Assembly (NCBI GenBank): GCA_026708505.1
Contig: JAPOUU010000079.1
Span: 1-32,183, forward strand
Length of the DNA: 32,183 nucleotides
Source of the DNA: Hyphomicrobiales bacterium
Lineage (GTDB): Bacteria; Pseudomonadota; Alphaproteobacteria; JAPOUT01
Reading direction: 5' to 3'
The notes under the pieces were generated by a model. It was not told where the DNA came from, ran no database searches, and worked only from the letters and a program-made list of their open reading frames with translations. A program made the position numbers and the translations under genes. This document shows, one piece after another, positions 14,486 through 21,950 of the stretch. Position 1 is the stretch's first letter. Each line of letters opens with the position of its first letter.

Positions 14486-14746
14486 TTAGCCGTATTCGGG
14501 AGTCTCGCGTCCCTTGTAACCGCCTGCGAATGCGGCAGCGTCTTCTTCGGGAAGTTCGTTCGCGTAGAACGTTACTCGCGTGTCATGAACTTTGAGTCGT
14601 TCGTACTCCTCAAGTTTGCTAAACCTGATCAAAGCCCATTGAGGATGGCCGGATTTGGTGATAACGATAGGAGTCTCCTCCGTCCCGTCAAGATAATCAC
14701 CTACACGACTCCGGAATTGGTCTACGGGGACTTTCTTGAACTGCAT
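14486..14746 (-). CDS. Phd/YefM-family antitoxin, orphan
   Basis: An 86-residue protein resembling type II Phd/YefM antitoxins: a short N-terminal DNA-binding part (VPVDQFRSRVGDYLDG) followed by PIVITKSGHPQWALIRFSK, the usual beta-strand and 'IV(I)T+xGxPxxxL' pattern. Such proteins bind their own promoter and neutralise a RelE/Doc/YoeB-type toxin. The start at 14746 is preferred because GGGAG lies upstream at suitable spacing; in-frame starts at 14752 and 14800 are alternatives. No toxin gene is seen on either side: sarcosine dehydrogenase follows 44 bp downstream and about 400 bp of non-coding DNA lies upstream. It is an orphan antitoxin or a stand-alone regulator. Confidence 0.7.
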   Translation of the reverse strand: MQFKKVPVDQFRSRVGDYLDGTEETPIVITKSGHPQWALIRFSKLEEYERLKVHDTRVTFYANELPEEDAAAFAGGYKGRETPEYG

Positions 14747-15157
14747 ACACATCTCTCCCGTCTTGAGTTCGGTCACGACTGGCATGATACACGAAATCAA
14801 GCAGATATACAGCGTTGAAGATTATAATCAGACTCAGGCAAATCAGGGGAAAAGCCCCGCATTTCCCGATGTCTAGCAAATTTACGAGCGTAAGATATGG
14901 TTTAGCGAGACAGGTATTAGCTTGGGAGGAATTTGACATATACCCATCAAAATTTCGTGTAATTCCCGCATAATTCAGTCGATAACTGATTATGGAACTA
15001 TGCCAGTTAATTTTGATGCCATCCTCGCAAAAGACAACGAAGCAAATTTGTGATACCGTAACGTCAGTTAGGAGCGGATGAACGCAAAGAAGAACGGGAG
15101 ATTACAGCCTAACGAAACAAACAATAAAACGAAGTTAGTACAATGGAGGGTGAATCA
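14747..15157. other. intergenic region between antitoxin and TRAP operon, with nested inverted repeats
   Basis: About 410 AT-rich bp without a convincing gene. Inverted repeats cluster at 14945-15018: CATCAAAATT (14945-14954) with AATTTTGATG (15009-15018); TAACTG (14983-14988) with CAGTTA (15004-15009); and TCAGT-N5-ACTGA (14975-14989). They probably mark an operator or leader structure for the TRAP operon. A 30-codon open frame (15078-15170) overlapping the dctP start is listed under rejected items. Confidence 0.5.
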
Positions 15158-16282
15158 ATGCCAAAACTAAAAACTTCCAACCGGAACAACACCAAAACAT
15201 CACGTCGCCAATTCATTACGGCCTCGGCGGTTGCCGGAGCCGGCGTGTTGTCGGCACCGGCCATTGCAACGGCTGCCGGCCATACGGTGACATGGAAAGT
15301 GCAAACATCATGGCCTGGCGGTATCGGCTTGCAGATATTTAAGGACTGGTGCGCCACGATCAAAGAAAAAACAGACGGCCAACTGGAATTTGTTCCGTTT
15401 GGCGCAAAAGATGTCGTCGGGGATTTCCAATTGTTTGACGCCGTGAAAAACGGAGTCCTGCAAGCGATGAATCCCTTCACCCTTTATTGGGCGGGCCGCA
15501 TGCCGGCGGCGGTGTTTTTGTCATCCTATCCCATGAGCATGCGCAACCCGCACGAATGGGACGTGTTTTACTACGGCTTGGGCGGGCTGGAAATCGCACG
15601 CGAGCTTTTTGCGAAACATGACATGTATTATGTGGGCCCGATCCATCACGGCCCCAACATTATTCACTCCAAAGTACCCATTCGTTCCGTTGACGACTTC
15701 CGGGGCCGTAAAATGCGCCTCCCCGGCGGCATGGTCGCGGAGGTGTTTCAGGCGCTTGGGGCGAAGACGACGTTGCTGCCCGGATCGGAAATCTTTCCGG
15801 CTTTGGAAAAGGGCACGATTGACGTTGCCGATTATGTCGGGCCTGCCGTTAACCATGCCCTGGGCTTTGGACAAGTGACCGATTACATTTCCATGGGACC
15901 TCCCGGATTCATGTCGGTTTACCAGCCTGTGGACGTGATGGATCTGACGGTCGGCATGGATTCCTGGAATGCGCTTCCGGACAATCTGAAAGATTTTGTC
16001 GTGCGTGAAGTGAAATCATATTCGATCGAGCATCACGCAAAAATCCAAAAGGCCGACCAGGAAGCATGGAAAAAGTTTGCCGAAGAGGGCACGGAGGTAA
16101 CCCGTCTCAGCCAGGATGATGTTGATGCGATTACCGATGTTGCCGTTGAGCGCTGGTTTGCGTGGGCCAACAAGGACAAAGACGCCGCGCGTGTATTCAA
16201 GATTCAGCTTGATTACATGATGTCGGGGTCCCTGGGCTACGTGACGCCGGATCAGATCGAAGGCTACACCCTCGATCTGTAA
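15158..16282 (+). CDS. dctP: TRAP transporter substrate-binding protein (DctP family), Tat-exported
   Basis: A 374-residue periplasmic binding protein. The leader has a twin-arginine motif, SRRQFI (Arg16-Arg17), a hydrophobic stretch rich in Ala/Val, and a likely cut near AIATAAG. Mature-protein features fit the DctP/TakP group: WKVQTSWPGG at the N-terminus, then the FRGRKMRLPGG hinge segment near 185, whose Arg normally binds a substrate carboxylate. The start is fixed by GGAGGG 7 nt upstream of 15158; an ATG at 15143 lies before that site. The family delivers organic acids to a DctQM permease. The substrate is probably a carboxylate (2-oxoacid-type relatives exist), not further identified. 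A strong hairpin follows before the permease genes. Confidence 0.93.
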   Translation: MPKLKTSNRNNTKTSRRQFITASAVAGAGVLSAPAIATAAGHTVTWKVQTSWPGGIGLQIFKDWCATIKEKTDGQLEFVPFGAKDVVGDFQLFDAVKNGVLQAMNPFTLYWAGRMPAAVFLSSYPMSMRNPHEWDVFYYGLGGLEIARELFAKHDMYYVGPIHHGPNIIHSKVPIRSVDDFRGRKMRLPGGMVAEVFQALGAKTTLLPGSEIFPALEKGTIDVADYVGPAVNHALGFGQVTDYISMGPPGFMSVYQPVDVMDLTVGMDSWNALPDNLKDFVVREVKSYSIEHHAKIQKADQEAWKKFAEEGTEVTRLSQDDVDAITDVAVERWFAWANKDKDAARVFKIQLDYMMSGSLGYVTPDQIEGYTLDL

Positions 16283-16289
16283 TCCTCAC

Positions 16290-16347
16290 GCAGTATTCCT
16301 CCCGCCTGTCCTCCGGTTCGTTTCGGACGGCAGGCGGGCGATACTGC
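16290..16347 (+). terminator. long hairpin between dctP and permease genes
   Basis: Nested perfect arms GCAGTAT (16290-16296)/ATACTGC (16341-16347) and CCCGCCTG (16301-16308)/CAGGCGGG (16331-16338), with a short inner CCG/CGG pair. No T-run follows. Such intercistronic hairpins usually stabilise the upstream binding-protein mRNA and reduce read-through into the permease genes. Confidence 0.7.
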
Positions 16348-16364
16348 GGAACGGGAATCAATAA

Positions 16365-17567
16365 ATGCTCAGCATAAATTTTGTATTGCCCCATTGGCTT
16401 TATTGGGTGGGAATTTTTGCGTTCCCTCCAATAGCGATGTATTTGGCAAAGAATACGATTGTCCGGCAATCGTCCTATAGAGCCGGCATTGCCTATTTTA
16501 TCTGGGCCGTTGGCGGTTTTATAGGGCTGCATCGTTTTTACGTCAAAAACTTATGGGGCGTTGTTTTTTGTGCTTTGCTGGCCTTCATCCTGTACTGCTC
16601 AAACGCCGAAAACAAAGTACGCATTCTATATTCCGATGCCGTGGCAAATGTGGGGGCAATCGAGTCATCGATTACCAGAAACGAAAAGAACGTCACCAGA
16701 AACGACAAAAAGATTAAAGGGCAGCAAGAAAAACTGAACGCATTGGATGTCGGCGATTCATCCTATGAAAGGAATAAAAAGACCCTGGATAAATTGCTTA
16801 AATCGCAAGAAACACTGCTTGCACGGATTGAAACGGCCAAAAACGAACTGATCTTCTATCAACAAGAGGCCCAAAGCACCAAAGCGAGCCAGGCGCAATG
16901 GGGCAGTTACGCGTTTTACGCCTTCGTCCTCATCATGGTTTTCATGGTTATTGATTTGTTCCTGCTGCCGGGAATGATTGCCAAAGCGAATGACAGGCTG
17001 CAAAAAAACCCTCCGGAAAATACTGAACGACCGGAACTATCCGATGACTCGCTTCATATTCACCGGAAAACGGGCATCGTCCAATACATCGATAAACTAT
17101 CGTTTTACTCGGGCGAATATGTCGCTTGCTGGAGCATTATCGCGGTATTTGTCTATTACTATGAGGTCACGGTCAGGTATGTTTTCAATTCTCCCACCAA
17201 TTGGGCGCATGAAGCGATGTTTTTGATGTTCGGCATGCAATATCTAATTGCCGGAGCCTATGCTTATCTCACCAACAGCCACGTCAGGGTTGATATTTTG
17301 TATGCAAAATTTTCCAAAAGAAACAAAGCCATTGTTGATATTGCAACATCTTTGTTCTTTTTCATTTTTGCGGGCACCTTGCTGGTCACGGGCTATACCT
17401 TTGCCCTTGATTCCCTGGAGCAAAGCGAAGTGTCGTTTACCGAATGGGGCATTCAATACTGGCCCATTAAATTCGCTCTTGTTGCGGGAGCGGTGCTGTT
17501 GCTTTTGCAGGGCGTCTCGAAACTGCTGAAAGACGTCGCCGTCGTTCTGCAAAAGGAATCTGCGTGA
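16365..17567 (+). CDS. TM2-coiled-coil-DctQ fusion, TRAP small permease
   Basis: A 400-residue membrane protein, more than twice the usual DctQ length (about 160-200). Residues 9-28 form a hydrophobic segment. Residues 41-78 match a TM2 domain (GGFIGLHRFYVKNLWG). Residues about 93-172 are strongly charged and helical, likely a coiled coil, followed by another membrane segment (about 181-203) and a Pro-rich linker. The DctQ domain occupies about 238-395, with VRYVFNSPTNWAHE (about 270-284) and NSHVRVDILY (304-313), the family's conserved loop. It sits between dctP and dctM, so the DctQ part should pair with DctM. The role of the N-terminal half is unknown. The frame is continuous, so this is not two overlapping genes. 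Confidence 0.85.
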   Translation: MLSINFVLPHWLYWVGIFAFPPIAMYLAKNTIVRQSSYRAGIAYFIWAVGGFIGLHRFYVKNLWGVVFCALLAFILYCSNAENKVRILYSDAVANVGAIESSITRNEKNVTRNDKKIKGQQEKLNALDVGDSSYERNKKTLDKLLKSQETLLARIETAKNELIFYQQEAQSTKASQAQWGSYAFYAFVLIMVFMVIDLFLLPGMIAKANDRLQKNPPENTERPELSDDSLHIHRKTGIVQYIDKLSFYSGEYVACWSIIAVFVYYYEVTVRYVFNSPTNWAHEAMFLMFGMQYLIAGAYAYLTNSHVRVDILYAKFSKRNKAIVDIATSLFFFIFAGTLLVTGYTFALDSLEQSEVSFTEWGIQYWPIKFALVAGAVLLLLQGVSKLLKDVAVVLQKESA

Positions 17568-17593
17568 ATTTCCAAATGGAGAAAGGTTCGTAA

Positions 17594-18949
17594 ATGGGCA
17601 TTGAGATTGAAATAGGGTTGCTGACACTCATAATGTTCGGCAGTTTGCTTGTGCTGCTGATGGCCGGGCTGCCGCTGGCGTTTGTTACCGGCGGTCTGGC
17701 ATGCGTGTTTCTATACATCCTGGGTGATGCCCGGACACTCAATATCGTGCCAAGCCGCATCTTCCCCCTGATGACGGATTATCAGCTATCCGCAATTCCC
17801 CTGTTTATTTTCATGGCGGCGATGCTGGAACGCGCGGGCATCATTAAGAACATGTTCGATGTCATTTACAAACTGCTCGGCGCTCTCAGGGGCGGCCTGG
17901 CCTCCGCGACCGTGATTGCATCCACGATATTAGCAGCGATGGTCGGCGTCATCGGCGCCGCCGTGGTCACAATGGGCATTATCGCGCTGCCCGCCATGTT
18001 GAAACGCCAATATGATACAAAAATAGCGATGGGCGCCATTATGGCAGGCGGAACGTTGGGAATTCTGATACCTCCGTCCATCCTGGCAATCATTTACGCC
18101 GTTGTTGCCGAGCAATCCGTGGGAGAATTATTCATCGGAGCCGTAATACCGGGATTGATACTGTCCGGGCTGTATATCCTTTACATTACGATCCGCTGCT
18201 ATATCGATCCGACATTGGGCCCGCCCATTGCCGTTGAAGAGAGAATAAATTTTGCGGAAAAAATCCAGATCACCAAGACAATGATTGCGCCCATTATTTT
18301 AATCATGGTCGTATTCGGCGTCCTGTTCTCGGGCGCCGCAACACCCGTTGAAGCAGCGGGCATAGGAACATTCGGCGCGATAATTGTCGCGGCATTGCAT
18401 CGACAGTTGGATTGGCCGACCGTTAAAGAAGCTTGCACAACAACCCTCAAGGCCAGTTCAATGGTCATTTGGATTATGTTCGGGGCAACAATATTCGTTG
18501 GGCTTTATGTCATCGAAGGCGGGCAGACATTTGTTACCGATGCCATGATCGGCACGGGACTGGGCCCTTGGGGCATTTTGATCTTCATGCAGATCTTGCT
18601 GGTGGTTTTGGGCATGTTCCTTGATTGGGTTGGAATCCTGCTGTTGTGCGTGCCCATATTCGTTCCCATCATAAAGACGCTGGGCGCAGCCGCTTTCGGG
18701 TTGTCCGAGCCCGATGATCTGGTTTTGTGGTTTGGCGTTTTGTATCTCGTTAACATGCAAATGAGTTTTTTAAGTCCGCCTTTCGGCTATGCCCTGTTCT
18801 ATCTGAGAGGAGTTGCCCCGGACTCCATACCCATGTCCGATATCTTTAAAGCGTCACTGCCCTTCCTGCTGTTGCAAATCGTCGGCTTGTCGTTATGCAT
18901 GATTTTCCCGTCACTGATTACATGGCTTCCTGAACAGGTATATGGATAG
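17594..18949 (+). CDS. dctM: TRAP transporter large permease (DctM family)
   Basis: A 451-residue inner-membrane protein with about 11-12 helices, the ion-coupled transport subunit of a tripartite TRAP system. Family features include MAGLPLAFVTGG near 25-36, the AIPLFIFMAAMLERAG segment near 66-81, GGTLGILIPPSI near 153-164 (the conserved Pro-Pro loop of the transport site) and GMFLDWVGILLL near 339-350. GGAGAAAGG lies before the ATG, 26 bp after the small-permease gene. It works with the upstream binding protein and fused small subunit to import a solute with sodium, as is usual for the family. It ends 64 bp from the convergent kinase gene. Confidence 0.94.
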   Translation: MGIEIEIGLLTLIMFGSLLVLLMAGLPLAFVTGGLACVFLYILGDARTLNIVPSRIFPLMTDYQLSAIPLFIFMAAMLERAGIIKNMFDVIYKLLGALRGGLASATVIASTILAAMVGVIGAAVVTMGIIALPAMLKRQYDTKIAMGAIMAGGTLGILIPPSILAIIYAVVAEQSVGELFIGAVIPGLILSGLYILYITIRCYIDPTLGPPIAVEERINFAEKIQITKTMIAPIILIMVVFGVLFSGAATPVEAAGIGTFGAIIVAALHRQLDWPTVKEACTTTLKASSMVIWIMFGATIFVGLYVIEGGQTFVTDAMIGTGLGPWGILIFMQILLVVLGMFLDWVGILLLCVPIFVPIIKTLGAAAFGLSEPDDLVLWFGVLYLVNMQMSFLSPPFGYALFYLRGVAPDSIPMSDIFKASLPFLLLQIVGLSLCMIFPSLITWLPEQVYG

Positions 18950-19013
18950 GCAACTTGGCGGTTATTGCATGAATTGCATCCCGCAAGCGCTCGAAACGAA
19001 TTCCTAAAAATCC

Positions 19014-20504
19014 TTACAACCGTCCCGCAGTATAGGCACGGGCTTGACGCACCGAAAGGGAATCCCACTGCGGCTTAACCTTCGGATCGGGCATGATAGG
19101 TGCTTGCATCCGACTCATCCGCTCGGCGGCTTCGGCAAAACCGGAAAACCACCCTGCCCCCACCGCCGCGCTCATCGCCGCGCCCAGAGACGAAGCCTCT
19201 AAACTATGACTAACCGACAGCGGCAGGCCGGTCGCATCGCAAAACATTTTGGTCCACAATTTACTGTTACCTCCGCCGCCGACCGCGATAATGTGCTCCG
19301 GCTCCAAGCCCTCAAGGCGCATATTTTCAATGAACCGCGCCGACTCCAGGGTTAGCGCTTCTAAAAGAGCACGATAGATGTGCTCGCGACCGTGGTTTGG
19401 CGAAAGTCCGTGAAAGCTGGCACGCGCCGCCGGGTCCCAATGCGGATCCATGCATCCCGTCAGATAGGGACATACCGTCACACCTTCCGAGCCGATTTCG
19501 ATATCCTCCGCCCGCTTTTCCAAAACATCAAGCAAGGCGCGTTTATCTTCGGCCGGAGAATGAATAAAATTGTTCACGAACCAATCCAGCAGGAGCGTGC
19601 CGGCCCGTTGCACCCCTTCCAAGAAATAACCTTCGCCGTTGGGCGAGGTCATCGTTCGCCAATGATGACTGATATGGGCATCTGCCGACCAGGCGCCCGT
19701 AATCAGGGCCGTGCCCAGGTTCAGATAGACCTGTCCCTGCCGTGTTGCATTTACTCCCAGTCCGGCACATTGGCCGTCGCCGCCTGCGGCATATACCGCC
19801 GTGCCTTCGAGCAGGCCGGTTTCGCGCGCCGCCGCCTCGTGCACCGAACCGACAAAATCACCCGGGCGACAAGTGTCGGCGAATTGATCCTGCTTAAGCT
19901 CCAGGTAATCCAGCACAGGTTGCGACCATTTCTTTTCCCGGATGTCAAACGCTCCCGAGGGATCGGCGCTGGTCCAGCTCGAAACAAAACGGCCGGTCAG
20001 CTTGCGACACAAAAAACTGTGCACATCGACTATCTTATTGATGCTTTTCAATTGTTGCGGATGGTGAGTATGCATCCATTTGAGACGATAGAATACAGGA
20101 GTGATGTCGTGCGGTTTGCCGTTCAGTTGATGCAATCGATCGTTTCCGAATTCCTTCTCGACCTTATCGAGTTCGGAGCGGGCACGCTCGTCAAGCCAAA
20201 CCATCGCCGGACGCACCGCTTCGCCCTGCTCGTCCAGGAATGCCACCGTTTCCCGCTGATTGGAAACGGCGACGCCGGCAACCCGTGCAGGATCAATCTG
20301 CCCGGTTAGAGTTTTCAAACTGCCGGCGGCGGCCCGCCACCAGTCTGCACAATCCTGTTCGGCATAGCCGGCCTGCGGCATGGAGAGCGGGATATCCATT
20401 CGCCCCTCTCCCAGCATCTCTCCTTCGGCATTCCATGCGACGGCTTTAGTCGACTGGGTCGAGCTGTCAATCCCGATGACGATGTCCTGCTGTTTCTCCC
20501 TCAT
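19014..20504 (-). CDS. FGGY-family carbohydrate kinase
   Basis: A 496-residue ATP-dependent kinase with both actin-like domains, closest in layout to xylulokinase. Landmarks are IGIDSSTQSTKAV (phosphate 1 loop, residues 10-22), MVWLDERA (101-108), the catalytic base Asp243 in GGDGQCAGLG, and the C-terminal adenosine motif VGGGGNSKLW. The substrate could be a ketose, polyol or glycerol-like compound. AGAGG lies about 7 nt before the ATG. It is 117 bp downstream of the aldolase-family gene on the same strand and faces away from the ABC/G1PDH operon. Its likely job is to phosphorylate the imported sugar or its oxidised form before aldol cleavage. The substrate is not assigned. Confidence 0.9.
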   Translation of the reverse strand: MREKQQDIVIGIDSSTQSTKAVAWNAEGEMLGEGRMDIPLSMPQAGYAEQDCADWWRAAAGSLKTLTGQIDPARVAGVAVSNQRETVAFLDEQGEAVRPAMVWLDERARSELDKVEKEFGNDRLHQLNGKPHDITPVFYRLKWMHTHHPQQLKSINKIVDVHSFLCRKLTGRFVSSWTSADPSGAFDIREKKWSQPVLDYLELKQDQFADTCRPGDFVGSVHEAAARETGLLEGTAVYAAGGDGQCAGLGVNATRQGQVYLNLGTALITGAWSADAHISHHWRTMTSPNGEGYFLEGVQRAGTLLLDWFVNNFIHSPAEDKRALLDVLEKRAEDIEIGSEGVTVCPYLTGCMDPHWDPAARASFHGLSPNHGREHIYRALLEALTLESARFIENMRLEGLEPEHIIAVGGGGNSKLWTKMFCDATGLPLSVSHSLEASSLGAAMSAAVGAGWFSGFAEAAERMSRMQAPIMPDPKVKPQWDSLSVRQARAYTAGRL

Positions 20505-20628
20505 AATTTGCCTCTTTGGCTGTAAAAACCTTTAACATTTAACCCAAAATTTTGCGGCATTTCCACTATAAAACAAAACGTTCAGGCAAGGAATCGGAGT
20601 CGCGAAAATATGGTGAAACCACTTTCCG

Positions 20629-21711
20629 TCATTGCCCGATGGACAAGCGGTATTTTTCGGCGTCCCAGTTCAGCAGTTCCGCTTCTTGATCCTTGGTTAA
20701 CACGGCCACTTCCTTGCCGTCCGGTATTCGGGTCACAATGTCACCAAAGGCACGAGCCAGTGCCAGCATGGAGCGTGACGCATCCGCAGGCATGGCCACA
20801 CCTTCGTTGGGAACCACGATTAATTTTGGCTCAATGCCTCCGGTATCGGCAACGCGACCGGCCAATTGTTCCGGTTCGTCCATGAAGCCAACCCCGGGTC
20901 CCAGAAAAACGATATGATCGGGATAGAGCGTTCCCGAGCGGGCGATATCGCAAAGCTTCATATCAAAGGCAATCTGCTGGGTTTCGACATGAGGCACCGG
21001 CATCCAATCGGTGCCCTCCAGCGCGGTAACGAAACGAGCCGTGGGTTGTCCTTGGCCTTGCGGCACCCGGAGTCCGACACCTATCTTTTGCGCGACCTCC
21101 TGCGTCAACCGTTCCGCCTCGGCCACTGTCTCTCCTGCACACACCAGACCGTGATTGCCGAGGACAAACACTTTTCTGCCGGGTTCGGCACATTGCGACA
21201 ATGTCCGAGCCAGATCGGTTCCCGGCTTAACATAGGGGACATAAACCGGGTCCATCGCGCCAATCAGCGAATCCAGAATGCTTTGCCATTCGCGACAAAC
21301 CGCAGCGGCAATTACCTCAACCGCGTGAGTGTGCAATACCACCGGCCAAGGTATTACGGCATGCACGCTAGTCTCGACCGAAGGCCGCAATTGCGAACGG
21401 TTTACGGCGGCGGGAACAAAGTCCATCAAATCGGACAGAGGTGCGGGAGAACCGGTCAACAACGTAGCAATCGTTTTGCTGTCCACCGGCACCATGATGT
21501 CCTTTTGCGCCGCCTCGGCGAGCCATGTTCCCGATGCCTTGATCCACATGCAGTCATTGCGCTTCAACGAGAAATTCCCTCCTGCGGCCTGAACCAGCAT
21601 GGGGTTCGATCCCATCCGCACCGATGCGGCAATCAAAGCCTCGAATTCGGAACTGCGGCGCACGCTTTCAAAATCGCCATTGACTGCCGCTTGATCTATT
21701 GTGCTTGTCAT
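20629..21711 (-). CDS. class II aldolase/adducin-family protein, long form
   Basis: A 360-residue protein with the class II (zinc) aldolase fold. Candidate catalytic Glu113 (SVETSVH) and zinc ligands His127, His129 (VLHTHAVEV) and His187 (LGNHGLVCAG) are all present. The AAGGNFSLK loop at 42-50 replaces the GTSGNxS phosphate loop of FucA. It is about 140 residues longer than FucA-type aldolases and resembles the aldolase part of rhamnulose-1-phosphate aldolase/SDR fusions, but without the dehydrogenase. It probably cleaves or decarboxylates a phosphorylated sugar; the extra C-terminal region (about 225-360) is of unknown use. The start is supported by GGGAG. It diverges from the G1PDH gene across a 239-bp control region. 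Confidence 0.8.
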   Translation of the reverse strand: MTSTIDQAAVNGDFESVRRSSEFEALIAASVRMGSNPMLVQAAGGNFSLKRNDCMWIKASGTWLAEAAQKDIMVPVDSKTIATLLTGSPAPLSDLMDFVPAAVNRSQLRPSVETSVHAVIPWPVVLHTHAVEVIAAAVCREWQSILDSLIGAMDPVYVPYVKPGTDLARTLSQCAEPGRKVFVLGNHGLVCAGETVAEAERLTQEVAQKIGVGLRVPQGQGQPTARFVTALEGTDWMPVPHVETQQIAFDMKLCDIARSGTLYPDHIVFLGPGVGFMDEPEQLAGRVADTGGIEPKLIVVPNEGVAMPADASRSMLALARAFGDIVTRIPDGKEVAVLTKDQEAELLNWDAEKYRLSIGQ

Positions 21712-21899
21712 GGTTTTGCTCCCTGCTACCCCCGCGAAAACGGCAACGCAAACGTCGCCGGCGATTTCGGCTTAAACGACAGGACGAAATCAATACATTC
21801 TCGGCTTGTTCGAGAGTATCAACTATGCCGTGCAGACATAATATCCGTCCGTATTCGTCCATGTTAGCACAAAAGAAGATTTGAAAGTTTTTTCTGTTC
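21712..21899. other. divergent control region between aldolase and G1PDH operons
   Basis: This 188-bp stretch contains no gene. It lies upstream of both divergent units, so the aldolase-kinase promoter should be here on the minus strand. I could not pick a confident -35/-10 pair for that side. Confidence 0.4.
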
Positions 21900-21936
21900 T
21901 TGACGCGGGCTGTTTACCGTGAATAATTTACGGTAA
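21900..21936 (+). promoter_or_regulatory. promoter and operator of the G1PDH-ABC operon
   Basis: TTGACG (21900-21905) followed after 17 bp by ATAATT (21923-21928) forms a plausible promoter. A perfect inverted repeat TTACCGT-N9-ACGGTAA (21914-21936, arms 7 bp) covers the -10 and likely start of transcription, a layout typical of repression by a GntR- or LacI-type dimer. No regulator gene of this kind is in the window. Confidence 0.6.
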
Positions 21937-21950
21937 CGAGGTGAAAACAA

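Noticed and set aside
14697-14939. 80-codon minus-strand frame upstream of the antitoxin, considered as a missing toxin
   Set aside because: No RelE, Doc or PIN-like motif, it overlaps the antitoxin start, and antitoxin genes of this family normally precede the toxin.
15078-15170. 30-codon frame overlapping the dctP start, with GGAG 3 nt upstream of its ATG
   Set aside because: The spacing is too short for a good start, the peptide has no features, and it ends inside dctP in another frame. A leader peptide cannot be excluded.
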